This document shows, one piece after another, positions 7,612 through 14,442 of a DNA stretch of 21,113 nt (position 1 is the stretch's first letter; every line of letters begins with the position of its first letter). Where the stretch lies: positions 1 through 21,113 of the forward strand of contig JAFGOJ010000277.1 in assembly GCA_016926575.1 (NCBI GenBank), given 5' to 3'. The position numbers were made by a program, and so were the translations under genes. The notes under the pieces were generated by a model that worked only from the letters and a program-made list of their open reading frames with translations, did not search any database and had not been told where the DNA came from. This DNA is from Anaerolineae bacterium. GTDB lineage: Bacteria > Chloroflexota > Anaerolineae > B4-G1 > DUEL01.

Positions 7612-8841
7612 GTGGAACGAATGGTAGTCGGTATAGACATCGGGTCCAGCAAGATTTGCGTGCTCGTGGCCGAGGTGGGGGGCGAGTACGGCATGCGCAT
7701 CGTTGGGGTGGGCCTCGTGCCGGCCCGTGGTATGCGCAAGGGCGTGGTGGTCAACGTCAACGAGGTGACTCAATCGATTATGACGGCTGTGAGCGAGGCC
7801 GAGCGCACTTCCGGCTATCGCATCGAGCGGGCATACGTGGGCCTCAGCGGCGCGCACACGGCTTCTCAGAACAGCCACGGCATGGTGGCCGTTTCGCGGC
7901 GGGACGACGGGATCGCATTGGACGACATCGACCGGGTGATGGATGCGGCGGGCGCGGTCAATTTGTCGCACAACCGGGAGCTGCTCCACGTCATCCCGCG
8001 GCGGTACACGGTGGACGACCAGGCCGGCGTGCGCGATCCGCTGGGAATGCACGGGTTCCGGCTGGAGATGGAGGCGCACGTGGTGACCAGCTCGACCACG
8101 GCGCTGCAGAACCTGGTCAAGTGTGTCGTGGGGGCGGGGGTGGAGGCCGACGAGGTGGCGCTCTCTAGCCTGGCGGCGGCGCACGCGGTATTGGACGAGA
8201 GCGAGCGCGAGATGGGCGCGGTGCTGGTCGATATGGGCGGCGGCACGACCGACATCGCCATCTTCATCGATGGGACGGTGTGGCACACGTCGACGCTGGG
8301 CATCGGCGGTGAGTACATTACCAGCGACGTCGCCATTGGGTTGCGGCTGACGAGCGAGCTGGCCGAGTCGGTGAAGATCGAGTACGGCCACGCCCGTGCG
8401 ATCCAGGTGGCGCAGGACGAGCGGTTTACGGTGAAGGGCATAGGAGACAGCGGCTTGCAGCCGATCTCGCGCTGGAAACTGGCCGAGATCATCGAGGCGC
8501 GTGTCGAAGAGATGCTCGGCATGGTCGGCCAGGAGATCAAGCGCTCCGGCTACGACGGGCTGTTGCCGGCGGGCGTCGTATTGTGCGGCGGCGTGGCCCA
8601 ACTGCCGGGGATCGAAGACCTGGGGCGCGACGTGCTGGGGCTTCCGGTGCGGATCGGTACGCCGAAGGGTCTGGTGGGATTGATAGATCGCGTGAGTGGC
8701 CCGGCGTTTGCAGTGCCGGTTGGATTGGTGAGCTGGGGGGTGATGGCGGACGGACGCCGTCCGCTGCCCAAAGCTGGAGCATCGTTCGGGCGGCGCCTGG
8801 CGAAGTGGTTGCGGGCGCTTCTGCCCGGTCAAACGGGTTAG
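7612..8841 (+). CDS. ftsA: FtsA, actin-like membrane tether of FtsZ
   Basis: FtsA is an actin-fold ATPase that anchors FtsZ filaments to the membrane. The 409-residue protein begins with the phosphate-1 loop VVGIDIGSSKICVLVAEV. It continues with the SHS2 (1C) domain around RIERAYVGLSGAH, phosphate-2 VLVDMGGGTTDIAIF, TLGIGGEYITSDVA and VVLCGGVAQLPGIEDL. It ends in an amphipathic segment, SFGRRLAKWLRALLPG, the expected membrane-targeting helix. I chose the GTG at 7612 because TGAGG (7602-7606) lies 5 bases upstream; ATG 7621 would be 14 bases from it. It starts 7 bases after ftsQ and ends 32 bases before ftsZ. Confidence 0.95.
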   Translation: MERMVVGIDIGSSKICVLVAEVGGEYGMRIVGVGLVPARGMRKGVVVNVNEVTQSIMTAVSEAERTSGYRIERAYVGLSGAHTASQNSHGMVAVSRRDDGIALDDIDRVMDAAGAVNLSHNRELLHVIPRRYTVDDQAGVRDPLGMHGFRLEMEAHVVTSSTTALQNLVKCVVGAGVEADEVALSSLAAAHAVLDESEREMGAVLVDMGGGTTDIAIFIDGTVWHTSTLGIGGEYITSDVAIGLRLTSELAESVKIEYGHARAIQVAQDERFTVKGIGDSGLQPISRWKLAEIIEARVEEMLGMVGQEIKRSGYDGLLPAGVVLCGGVAQLPGIEDLGRDVLGLPVRIGTPKGLVGLIDRVSGPAFAVPVGLVSWGVMADGRRPLPKAGASFGRRLAKWLRALLPGQTG

Positions 8842-8873
8842 TTGAGTTCATTTTATAGTCAAGGAGGAGACAA

Positions 8874-9947
8874 ATGCAAAGGGCACCTCAAGTCGAAAAC
8901 TTCGCACGGATTCGCGTTATAGGTGTCGGTGGGGGCGGCAGCAATGCCGTCAACCGGATGATCGCAGAGGGGATCAGCGGTGTCGAGTTTGTGGCTGTCA
9001 ACACGGACGCACAGGCGTTGATGCTGGCCGATGCTCCCAAGCGGGTGCGCATCGGCGACAAGCTGACGCGCGGCCTGGGTGTGGGCGGCAACCCCGAACT
9101 GGGCTCCAAGGCGGCTGAAGAATCGGCCGACGAGCTGTACGAGGTCCTCAAGGGGTCGGATATGGTCTTCATCACCGCCGGGATGGGCGGTGGGACGGGC
9201 ACGGGCGCTGCGCCGGTGGTGGCCAAGCTGGCGCGGGAGATGGACGCGCTGACCATCGGCGTCGTCACGCGCCCCTTCTCCTTCGAGGGCAAGCGCCGCT
9301 CCGAGGTGGCTGCGGCGGGCATCGAAGCGTTGAAGGAACACGTCGATACGTTGATCGTCATCCCCAACGACCGGCTATTGGAGATCGTCGAGAAGCGGGT
9401 GACGTTGAAGGACGCGTTCAGTGTTGCCGACGACGTGCTACGGCAGGGTATCCAGGGCATCTCTGAACTGATCACCGTGCCGGGGTTGATCAACCTGGAC
9501 TTCGCCGACGTGCGCACGGTGATGTCGGAGGGTGGGGCGGCGTTGATGGCGGTCGGGCGTGCCAGCGGCGACAACCGGGCCATCGAGGCGGCCCAGCAGG
9601 CGGTTTCGAGCCGGCTGTTGGACATCACCATCGACGGTGCGCGTGGCATCCTCTTCAACATCACCGGTGGCGCGAACCTGAGCCTGTACGAGGTCAACGA
9701 GGCGGCGTCGATCATCAAGGAGACCGCGCACCCCGAGGTCAACCTGATCTTCGGCGCGGTCATCGACGAGTCGATGCAGGACGAGATTCGCATCACCGTC
9801 ATCGCCACCGGCTTCGACGGCGCGCGGACGGCGGAACCCCGCGTGCGGCGCGTGTCGGCGCGGGAGACGGTCGAGTTTGCGCTGCCCAACATCGACAAGG
9901 ACGATCTGGAGATTCCGGCGTTCCTGCGCCGCAATCGTGCCGGCTAA
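8874..9947 (+). CDS. ftsZ: FtsZ, tubulin-like division GTPase
   Basis: FtsZ polymerises with GTP into the division ring. The 357-residue protein has IGVGGGGSNAVNRM (16-29), the tubulin signature GMGGGTGTGAAP (103-114), VVTRPFSFEGKRR, NDRLLE, and the T7 synergy loop NLDFADVRTVM (207-217). It ends in the conserved C-terminal peptide DLEIPAFLRRN, which should bind FtsA, after a very short linker. The ribosome binding site is the strongest in the cluster: AAGGAGG at 8861-8867, 6 bases before the ATG, fitting high expression. It is the last gene of the dcw run; a long hairpin follows about 50 bases downstream. Confidence 0.98.
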   Translation: MQRAPQVENFARIRVIGVGGGGSNAVNRMIAEGISGVEFVAVNTDAQALMLADAPKRVRIGDKLTRGLGVGGNPELGSKAAEESADELYEVLKGSDMVFITAGMGGGTGTGAAPVVAKLAREMDALTIGVVTRPFSFEGKRRSEVAAAGIEALKEHVDTLIVIPNDRLLEIVEKRVTLKDAFSVADDVLRQGIQGISELITVPGLINLDFADVRTVMSEGGAALMAVGRASGDNRAIEAAQQAVSSRLLDITIDGARGILFNITGGANLSLYEVNEAASIIKETAHPEVNLIFGAVIDESMQDEIRITVIATGFDGARTAEPRVRRVSARETVEFALPNIDKDDLEIPAFLRRNRAG

Positions 9948-9995
9948 CTGAATAGATTGCAACCGTTGCCCCCTCATTGCTCTGCGCATTTGTCG

Positions 9996-10042
9996 GACAG
10001 AGCGTAACGGCGCGACCCTCTACGCGCGCGTTGCGCTCTGTC
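9996..10042 (+). terminator. Long imperfect hairpin after ftsZ, possible end of the dcw transcript
   Basis: The arms at 9996-10014 and 10024-10042 pair over about 16-18 positions: GACAGAGCG pairs with CGCTCTGTC at the base, then AACG pairs with CGTT after one mismatch. The loop is short. No clean T tract follows (TCTGGTGTCTTTCCCCC), so it is not a textbook intrinsic terminator. It may stabilise the 3' end of the ftsZ message or be a repeat-type palindrome. Confidence 0.45.
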
Positions 10043-10062
10043 TGGTGTCTTTCCCCCGTTCA

Positions 10063-10090
10063 TTGCGCTCTCTGGCCCATGTGCTATAAT
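10063..10090 (+). promoter_or_regulatory. Sigma-70-type promoter with extended -10
   Basis: TTGCGC at 10063-10068 and a consensus TATAAT at 10085-10090 are separated by 16 bases, and TGC just before the -10 makes an extended -10 element. The sequence after it is AT-rich. It lies about 60 bases before the small Thr/Pro-rich gene and would give a leader of about 50 bases. Confidence 0.7.
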
Positions 10091-10148
10091 GGAAGTCCAG
10101 TTGAGTGATATTCCCTATTGTTGAAGTTGAAAATAAAATAGAGGTGCT

Positions 10149-10331
10149 ATGGCTCGTAAGTCGAATCGCAACCAGCGTCTGTTTTGGACGCTTTTGAGTT
10201 TGTTCGTCGTGATCAGTATGGGCATTAGCCTGGCGATTTCGTTCACCCCTACCCGGCCGCAGGCCACGCTTACACCTGTGCCGACGTTTACGCCGCTTCC
10301 GACGCGCACGCCGACGCCGCCGCCAGGGTAG
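10149..10331 (+). CDS. Small membrane-anchored Thr/Pro-rich protein, function unknown
   Basis: I do not recognise a family for this 60-residue protein. It has a basic N-terminus (MARKSNRNQR), one hydrophobic segment (about 11-32), then a tail made almost only of Thr, Pro and hydrophobic residues (TPVPTFTPLPTRTPTPPPG). By the positive-inside rule the tail faces outward. There is no lipobox. GAGG at 10141-10144 is 4 bases before the ATG. It has its own promoter (10063-10090) and a strong terminator after it, so it looks like a monocistronic unit, which argues that it is a real gene. Thr-Pro linkers like this are common in exported proteins of Chloroflexota. It could also be the stub of a longer protein. 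Confidence 0.55.
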   Translation: MARKSNRNQRLFWTLLSLFVVISMGISLAISFTPTRPQATLTPVPTFTPLPTRTPTPPPG

Positions 10332-10445
10332 AAGACACGTAACTTCTCAATCAAGCGGGGAGAAATGGGGGTTTTGCGGGTGGCGAGGCCGCCCGCAAAA
10401 CCCCCACCCCCACTTTTTGAGAAGATATAAAGATACGAAGACACG
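10331..10445. repeat. Palindromic segment flanked by 9-bp direct repeats
   Basis: GAAGACACG occurs at 10331-10339 and again at 10437-10445. Between them is a two-tier inverted repeat: outer arms CTTCTCAA (10343-10350) and TTGAGAAG (10417-10424), inner 15-bp arms at 10366-10380 and 10392-10406. Direct repeats around a palindrome look like a target duplication around a small non-autonomous element, but with one copy and no transposase this is only a possibility. The first copy begins at the last base of the small gene's stop codon. Confidence 0.4.
10366..10418 (+). terminator. Intrinsic terminator upstream of glgA
   Basis: A perfect 15-bp stem (TGGGGGTTTTGCGGG, 10366-10380, against 10392-10406) with an 11-base loop that can form a further GGC/GCC pair is followed, after CCCCCAC, by five T (10414-10418). 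It would end the transcript of the small gene and insulate glgA. The eight bases between stem and T tract make it less than ideal on the + strand. Confidence 0.65.
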
Positions 10446-10472
10446 CTACGTGACGACCGGAGAGTGAAGAAG

Positions 10473-11930
10473 ATGGGCGATCAGGGATTGAAGGTGCTCT
10501 TCCTGTCTGCTGAGGCGGTCCCGTTTGCCAAAGTGGGCGGCCTGGCAGACGTTGCCGGCGCGCTGCCCAAGGCCTTGCGTGAGCTGGGGCACGACGTGCG
10601 CTTGATGATGCCGCGGTATGGCTCCATCCGTTCTCAGCAGTTTCATTTCCAAAAGGTCAACAAGCCGTTGTCTGTGCCAATTGGGCCGGATAACGAGACG
10701 GCGCACCTGGTTTACACCGAGGAGGCCGGTTTTCCTGCTTATTTGATCTGGGACGAGAAGTTCTTTTCGCCGCGCGAGCGCATTTACGGCTTCGACGACG
10801 ACCCGCAGCGGTTCGCATTTTTCAGCCGCGCGGTCATCGCTGCGCTGCCCGTGCTGGACTGGGTGCCCGACGTCATCCACGCCAACGACTGGCACACGGC
10901 CGCCGTGCCGACCTGGCTGGCCTACGAGGGCCGCTTCCTGCCTGAGTACCGCCACATAGCCTCGCTGTTCACCGTGCACAACCTGGCTTATCAGGGCATC
11001 GCCGGGCGGTTGATCCTGACCTTTGCCCGGATGGAGTACGTGCGGCACCTGGAGGTCGAACCGCCCGGGCAGGTCAACTGGATGGCACAGGGCATTGCCA
11101 GTGCCGACGTGATCAATACCGTCAGCCCTCAGTACGCGGAAGACATCGTCGAGACCGGTGCGGGGACCGGGTTGGAGCCGCTGCTGCGCGAGCGCAAGGA
11201 GCGGCTGGTGGGCCTGCTCAACGGCGTCGATTACGACCTGTGGAACCCGCAGACAGATGAGCACATCCGTCAGAAATTCGACCTGTCGAACCCGAAGATG
11301 CGGGCGGTGAACAAGGCCGCGCTTCAACAAGAAGCGCGTCTGCCCGTGCGCTCCGACGTGCCGCTGGTGGGCCTGGTCGGCCGGTTGGACTACGTCAAAG
11401 GCTCCGACATCCTCTACCCCGTCCTGGAGGCCTTGCTGACCCATAACGACGTGCAGGTCGTCCTCCTGGGGGCCGGGCAAACCGAGTACCAGGGCGGGCT
11501 GGAGGCGCTGCAAGAGCGCTTCCCCGACCGGATGCGGGCGTTCTTGAAACATGACGATCCGCTGGCCCGGCGCATCTATGCTGGCAGCGACGTGTTCTTG
11601 ATGCCGTCCCGTTTCGAGCCCTGTGGGACAGGGCAGATGATTGCGATGCGCTACGGCGCAGTGCCGGTCGTCCACAAGACCGGCGGGCTGGCCAATACGG
11701 TGGTCGATTATCACCGCCGCGCCGACAAGGCCACCGGTTTCGTTTTCGAGACGTTCACACCCGAGGCTTGCCTCGACGCGTTGACCCACGCGCTGCGCGT
11801 CTTCCGCGATCCGGAGACCTGGGCCGCGTTGCAGATGCGGGGCATGAAGGCCGATTTTTCATGGAAAGCGTCGGCGCGCCAGTATGCCGATCTTTACCGC
11901 CGCGCGATCGAGGTCTCTCAGCAAGGATAA
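10473..11930 (+). CDS. glgA: Glycogen synthase, GT5 family (GlgA)
   Basis: GlgA elongates alpha-1,4-glucan from ADP-glucose (or UDP-glucose) in the cytoplasm. The 485-residue protein has the GT5 N-terminal signature KVGGLADVAGALP (20-32; usually KTGGL), HANDWHTAAVPTWL (136-149), FTVHNLAYQG, NTVSPQYAEDI, LLNGVDYDLWNP (248-259), GRLDYVKG (303-310) and SRFEPCGTGQMIAMRYG (379-395), with the catalytic Glu in the EPCG loop. I prefer ATG 10473 because GGAG (10459-10462) is 10 bases upstream; for the alternative GTG at 10464 it is 1 base away. No clear promoter is seen between the preceding terminator and the gene. The next gene follows in the same frame after a single TAA. Confidence 0.93.
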   Translation: MGDQGLKVLFLSAEAVPFAKVGGLADVAGALPKALRELGHDVRLMMPRYGSIRSQQFHFQKVNKPLSVPIGPDNETAHLVYTEEAGFPAYLIWDEKFFSPRERIYGFDDDPQRFAFFSRAVIAALPVLDWVPDVIHANDWHTAAVPTWLAYEGRFLPEYRHIASLFTVHNLAYQGIAGRLILTFARMEYVRHLEVEPPGQVNWMAQGIASADVINTVSPQYAEDIVETGAGTGLEPLLRERKERLVGLLNGVDYDLWNPQTDEHIRQKFDLSNPKMRAVNKAALQQEARLPVRSDVPLVGLVGRLDYVKGSDILYPVLEALLTHNDVQVVLLGAGQTEYQGGLEALQERFPDRMRAFLKHDDPLARRIYAGSDVFLMPSRFEPCGTGQMIAMRYGAVPVVHKTGGLANTVVDYHRRADKATGFVFETFTPEACLDALTHALRVFRDPETWAALQMRGMKADFSWKASARQYADLYRRAIEVSQQG

Positions 11931-11936
11931 CGTCCT

Positions 11937-13307
11937 TTGTCTGGTTGCCATCTGTGCGTCCACGGCCATTTCTACCAGCCGCCACGGGCCGATCCCTTTA
12001 CGGGCATCATCCCGCGGGAGTTGGACGCTGCCCCCTACGCCAACTGGAACGAGCGCATCACAGCCGAGTGTTACGCGCCGATTGCCGAGGCGGGATACTT
12101 CGAGCACATCAGCTTCAACATGGGCGGCACGCTGGCGCGTTGGCTGGAAGGCTACGACGCCCGCGTCTACGGGCGCATCGTGGAGAGCGAGCGGGCGTGC
12201 TACGCAGCGCACGGCGTCGGCAACGGGGTGGCCCAACCGGTGCACCACACGATTCTGCCCCTGGCGCGGCGGCGGGATAAGATCTGCCAGGTGCGCTGGG
12301 GCATCGCCAGTTTCGAGCACCGCTTCGGCCACGCGCCGGAGGGGATGTGGCTGCCGGAGATGGCGGTCGATATGGAGACGCTGGAGGTGCTGGCGTCGGA
12401 GGGGATTCGCTTCACGATCCTTTCTGACGAACAGGTGCGCGGCAACCTGGACGCCGGGGCGGGACCCTATCGCGTGCGGCTGCCCAGCGGGGCGGACATG
12501 GCCGTGTTCGTCCGTGACCGGCACCTCTCCAATGCGTTGTCCTTCACCATGCCCGATCCGGCCTTCATCGACGACTGGCTGCGCGGGCAGGTGGACTGGC
12601 GCTGCCGGCGGGGCGGGTTGGTGCTCATCGCTACGGATGGGGAGACGTTCGGGCACCACCACCGGCAGGGAATCGGCGTGCTGGGAGGCATCCTCCGTTC
12701 AGGCGCGGCGCACGGCTACGCGCTGACCACGTTGGGCCGCTATATGCGCGAGCACCCGCCTGAAATGGAGCTGGAGGTCGTGGGAGACACCGCCTGGAGC
12801 TGCGCGCACCGCTTGAGCCGCTGGGTGGTGGGGTGCGGCTGTACGTCTGGCGACAGTCGGTGGAAAGGGGCCTTGCGCCGGGCTTTGGACAATCTGGCCA
12901 GCAATTTGGATGACGCCTACGAGGATGAGACGAAGAAGTTCGGGCTCGATACGTGGCGCTTGCGCGACGATTACATCGCCGTGCTGCTCGGGCGGATGGA
13001 TCAAGACGCGTTCCTGGCCGAGAAAGGGCTGGCGCACTTGAGCAGTAACGAGCGGCAGCGTCTGTTGCAGTTGCTGGAAGCGCAGCTCTTCCGCCAGCGT
13101 ATGTATACCAGTTGCACCTTCTTTTTCGAGGACTTGGACCGCTACGAACCGCGCTACGCCATCGCCAGTGCCATTCGCGCGCTGGCGCTCACCCTCTACG
13201 CCACCGGCGTCGACCTGTCGGCGGGGTTCCGACGGGACCTGCGGGTCGCCGTCAGCGAGCGGAGCGGCCAGACGGGGGCGAGCCTATTCGACGCGTTGAT
13301 CAAGTAA
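11937..13307 (+). CDS. Glycoside hydrolase family 57 protein with partial DUF3536 region
   Basis: GH57 enzymes are alpha-amylases, branching enzymes or related alpha-glucan hydrolases that use a Glu nucleophile and an Asp acid. This 456-residue protein shows motif 1 as HGHFYQPPR (9-17), GMWLPE with likely nucleophile Glu141, and TDGETFGHHH (233-242) with likely acid Asp234. From DTAWSCAHRLSRW (about 284) the sequence resembles DUF3536, with MYTSCTFFFEDL further on, but it stops soon after; many family members are far longer (about 800 residues). The start is a TTG, the first usable codon after the glgA stop, with AAGGA at 11923-11927, 9 bases upstream. Co-location with glgA implies glycogen metabolism. 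Substrate is unknown. Confidence 0.82.
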   Translation: MSGCHLCVHGHFYQPPRADPFTGIIPRELDAAPYANWNERITAECYAPIAEAGYFEHISFNMGGTLARWLEGYDARVYGRIVESERACYAAHGVGNGVAQPVHHTILPLARRRDKICQVRWGIASFEHRFGHAPEGMWLPEMAVDMETLEVLASEGIRFTILSDEQVRGNLDAGAGPYRVRLPSGADMAVFVRDRHLSNALSFTMPDPAFIDDWLRGQVDWRCRRGGLVLIATDGETFGHHHRQGIGVLGGILRSGAAHGYALTTLGRYMREHPPEMELEVVGDTAWSCAHRLSRWVVGCGCTSGDSRWKGALRRALDNLASNLDDAYEDETKKFGLDTWRLRDDYIAVLLGRMDQDAFLAEKGLAHLSSNERQRLLQLLEAQLFRQRMYTSCTFFFEDLDRYEPRYAIASAIRALALTLYATGVDLSAGFRRDLRVAVSERSGQTGASLFDALIK

Positions 13308-13370
13308 GGGGGAGCACCGTACTTTTGGAAGCGACAGCCGTTTTCATGGCTGCATACAAAGGAGCATACA

Positions 13371-13445
13371 ATGTCGCGCGATTTTTCTGCACGGGGCCGC
13401 CGTTCGATTCGGCTGCGAGGGTGGGATTACACCGCGTTCAAATGA
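13371..13445 (+). pseudogene. N-terminal remnant of a REP-associated (IS200-like) tyrosine transposase
   Basis: A 24-codon frame contains RRSIRLRGWDY, which resembles the conserved N-terminus of REP-associated tyrosine transposases (RRSIRLxGYDY, normally followed by a Y-F-V-T-I-C-T segment). Here it runs out after TAFK and stops, with no trace of the HUH or Tyr catalytic part. AAAGGAG (13358-13364) is 6 bases before its ATG, an excellent ribosome binding site lying between two GCATACAA direct repeats (13352-13359, 13364-13371). Its TGA overlaps the methyltransferase start as ATGA. The fragment may now serve as a translated leader for that gene. Family assignment rests on about 11 residues. 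Confidence 0.55.
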
Positions 13446-14263
13446 CCTCTCCAAAAAAGCGTCCTAAATTCTCCGACATTGATCTCACCCGCTGGCGCGA
13501 CTATGACCACGTGTGGACCGATTCGCTGTGGACCATCGAGGGCCGAGATCGCACCGGCGGCCACCGGCTCGATTACCACGGCAACTTCGTGCCCCAGATT
13601 GCTACGCAGACCTACCTGCGCTACACGTGCGAGGATGACGTCGTGCTCGATTTCTTCCTTGGTTCTGGCACCTCGGCCATCGAGGCGCTGCGCCTCAACC
13701 GCCGCCTGGTAGGGGTGGAGCTGAAGCCTGAACTGGTGCGCTACGTGTGCGAAAAGATGCCCCCCGAGGCGTTGGACGCGCGCGTCCACATCCTCCAGGG
13801 CGACGCGACGCAGGCCGAGACGGCGGCGCGTGTGCGCGAGACGCTGGCTGCGATGGGCGTGGAGCACGCGCACCTGCTCGTGTTGCACCCACCCTATCAC
13901 TCGATCATTCGCTTCTCCGACAACCCGGCGGACCTGTCCAATGCGTCCACGGTCGATGCGTTCCTGGACCAGTTCGAGGCGGTGGCGCGCCACGGCTTCG
14001 ACCTGTTGGCCCCAGAGCGCTTCGCGGTATTGATCATCGGCGATATGTACACCAAAGGCGAGCTCGTGCCCCTCGGTTTCTACTGCATGGCGCGGATGCA
14101 GGCGGCGGGGTTTCGCTCCAAGGCCATCGTCGTCAAAAATATCACCGGGAATGAGGTGGGGAAGGGGCGCAGCAGCAACCTGTGGCGCTACCGCGCCCTC
14201 GCCGGAGGGTACTACGTCTTCAAACACGAGTACGTGATGGTCTTCCAAAAACCAGGGCTCTGA
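13442..14263 (+). CDS. Orphan N4/N6-type amino DNA methyltransferase
   Basis: The 273-residue protein carries the AdoMet-binding motif DFFLGSGT (70-77, usually DPFxGSGT), then LNRRLVGVELKPE, and further on the catalytic motif HPPYHSIIRFS (149-159, usually D/N/S-PPY), so the order is motif I before motif IV. Such enzymes methylate the exocyclic amino group of A or C in DNA; specificity cannot be read. The C-terminal part (VVKNITGN, SSNLWRYRAL, YYVFKHEYVMVF) has the pattern of a conserved stand-alone methylase family. ATG 13442 has no Shine-Dalgarno at proper distance; it overlaps the stop of the 24-codon leader as ATGA, implying coupling. An in-frame ATG at 13346 is an alternative. No restriction enzyme gene is adjacent. 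Confidence 0.82.
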   Translation: MTSPKKRPKFSDIDLTRWRDYDHVWTDSLWTIEGRDRTGGHRLDYHGNFVPQIATQTYLRYTCEDDVVLDFFLGSGTSAIEALRLNRRLVGVELKPELVRYVCEKMPPEALDARVHILQGDATQAETAARVRETLAAMGVEHAHLLVLHPPYHSIIRFSDNPADLSNASTVDAFLDQFEAVARHGFDLLAPERFAVLIIGDMYTKGELVPLGFYCMARMQAAGFRSKAIVVKNITGNEVGKGRSSNLWRYRALAGGYYVFKHEYVMVFQKPGL

Positions 14264-14275
14264 CTGGCAATCCAT

Positions 14276-14303
14276 TTGCACTTTATCCCGGCTTGGGTAT
14301 AAT
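14276..14303 (+). promoter_or_regulatory. Promoter for the ABC transporter operon
   Basis: TTGCAC (14276-14281) and TATAAT (14298-14303) are 16 bases apart, close to sigma-70 consensus, followed by an AT-rich tract (AATTAAAAAGAAATTTT). It lies just after the methyltransferase stop and about 190 bases before the binding-protein start, giving a leader of roughly 180 bases. Confidence 0.75.
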
Positions 14304-14384
14304 AAGTGAGGAAATTAAAAAGAAATTTTCGACCGTATTGACGACTCCATTTCGTCTATCATTTCGCCCATCTTGCAAGGAAAG

Positions 14385-14395
14385 AAGGAGGTGAT
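14385..14395 (+). promoter_or_regulatory. Perfect anti-SD complement in the leader without a well-placed gene start
   Basis: AAGGAGGTGAT is complementary to the conserved 3' end of bacterial 16S rRNA over 11 bases, yet no gene starts at normal distance. The ATG at 14394 is only 2 bases after AGGAGG and opens a six-codon frame (M-R-R-R-V-V, stop at 14412-14414, with AGG and AGA codons). It lies about 95 bases before the true start of the binding protein, which has its own AGGAGG. It may be a ribosome standby or mRNA-stabilising site, or the start of a leader peptide. Confidence 0.5.
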
Positions 14396-14418
14396 GCGCA
14401 GGAGAGTGGTTTAGGACA

Positions 14419-14442
14419 TAGGGCGGATTGGCCCCCGCCCTA
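14419..14442 (+). promoter_or_regulatory. Leader hairpin upstream of the binding-protein gene
   Basis: TAGGGCGG (14419-14426) pairs perfectly with CCGCCCTA (14435-14442) around an 8-base loop. No T tract follows, so it is not a terminator. It starts 5 bases after the stop of the six-codon frame, an arrangement compatible with leader-based control or with 5' end protection. Confidence 0.4.

Noticed and set aside
7456..8832. Open frame of 458 codons on the - strand opposite ftsA
   Set aside because: Low-complexity His/Arg/Ala composition, no start signal, and full overlap with a convincing ftsA make it a compositional shadow.
8824..8859. Possible promoter or hairpin just before ftsZ (CCCG/CGGG pair and TATAGT)
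   Set aside because: The -10-like TATAGT has no credible -35 at 16-18 bases, and a 4-bp stem is too short to support.
10426..10431. TATAAA as a -10 element for glgA
   Set aside because: The region 16-18 bases upstream is the C-rich arm of the terminator, with no -35 similarity. The source of glgA transcription stays unresolved.
10115..10444. Frame of 109 codons on the - strand over the small Thr/Pro gene and terminator
   Set aside because: Its Gly/Val-repeat stretch is the reverse reading of the Thr/Pro codons, and it runs through the terminator hairpin.
10446..11789. Open frame of 447 codons on the - strand opposite glgA
   Set aside because: No recognisable motif and complete overlap with glgA, whose GT5 motifs run along the whole length.
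13346..13441. Longer start (ATG 13346) for the methyltransferase
   Set aside because: No ribosome binding site at proper distance and the added residues look like out-of-frame translation. The family pattern begins at about MTSPKKRPKFSDIDL.
14394..14414. Six-codon frame M-R-R-R-V-V as a gene
   Set aside because: The ATG is only 2 bases from the anti-SD core, too close for efficient initiation. It is kept as a possible leader in the regulatory entry and not called as a gene.
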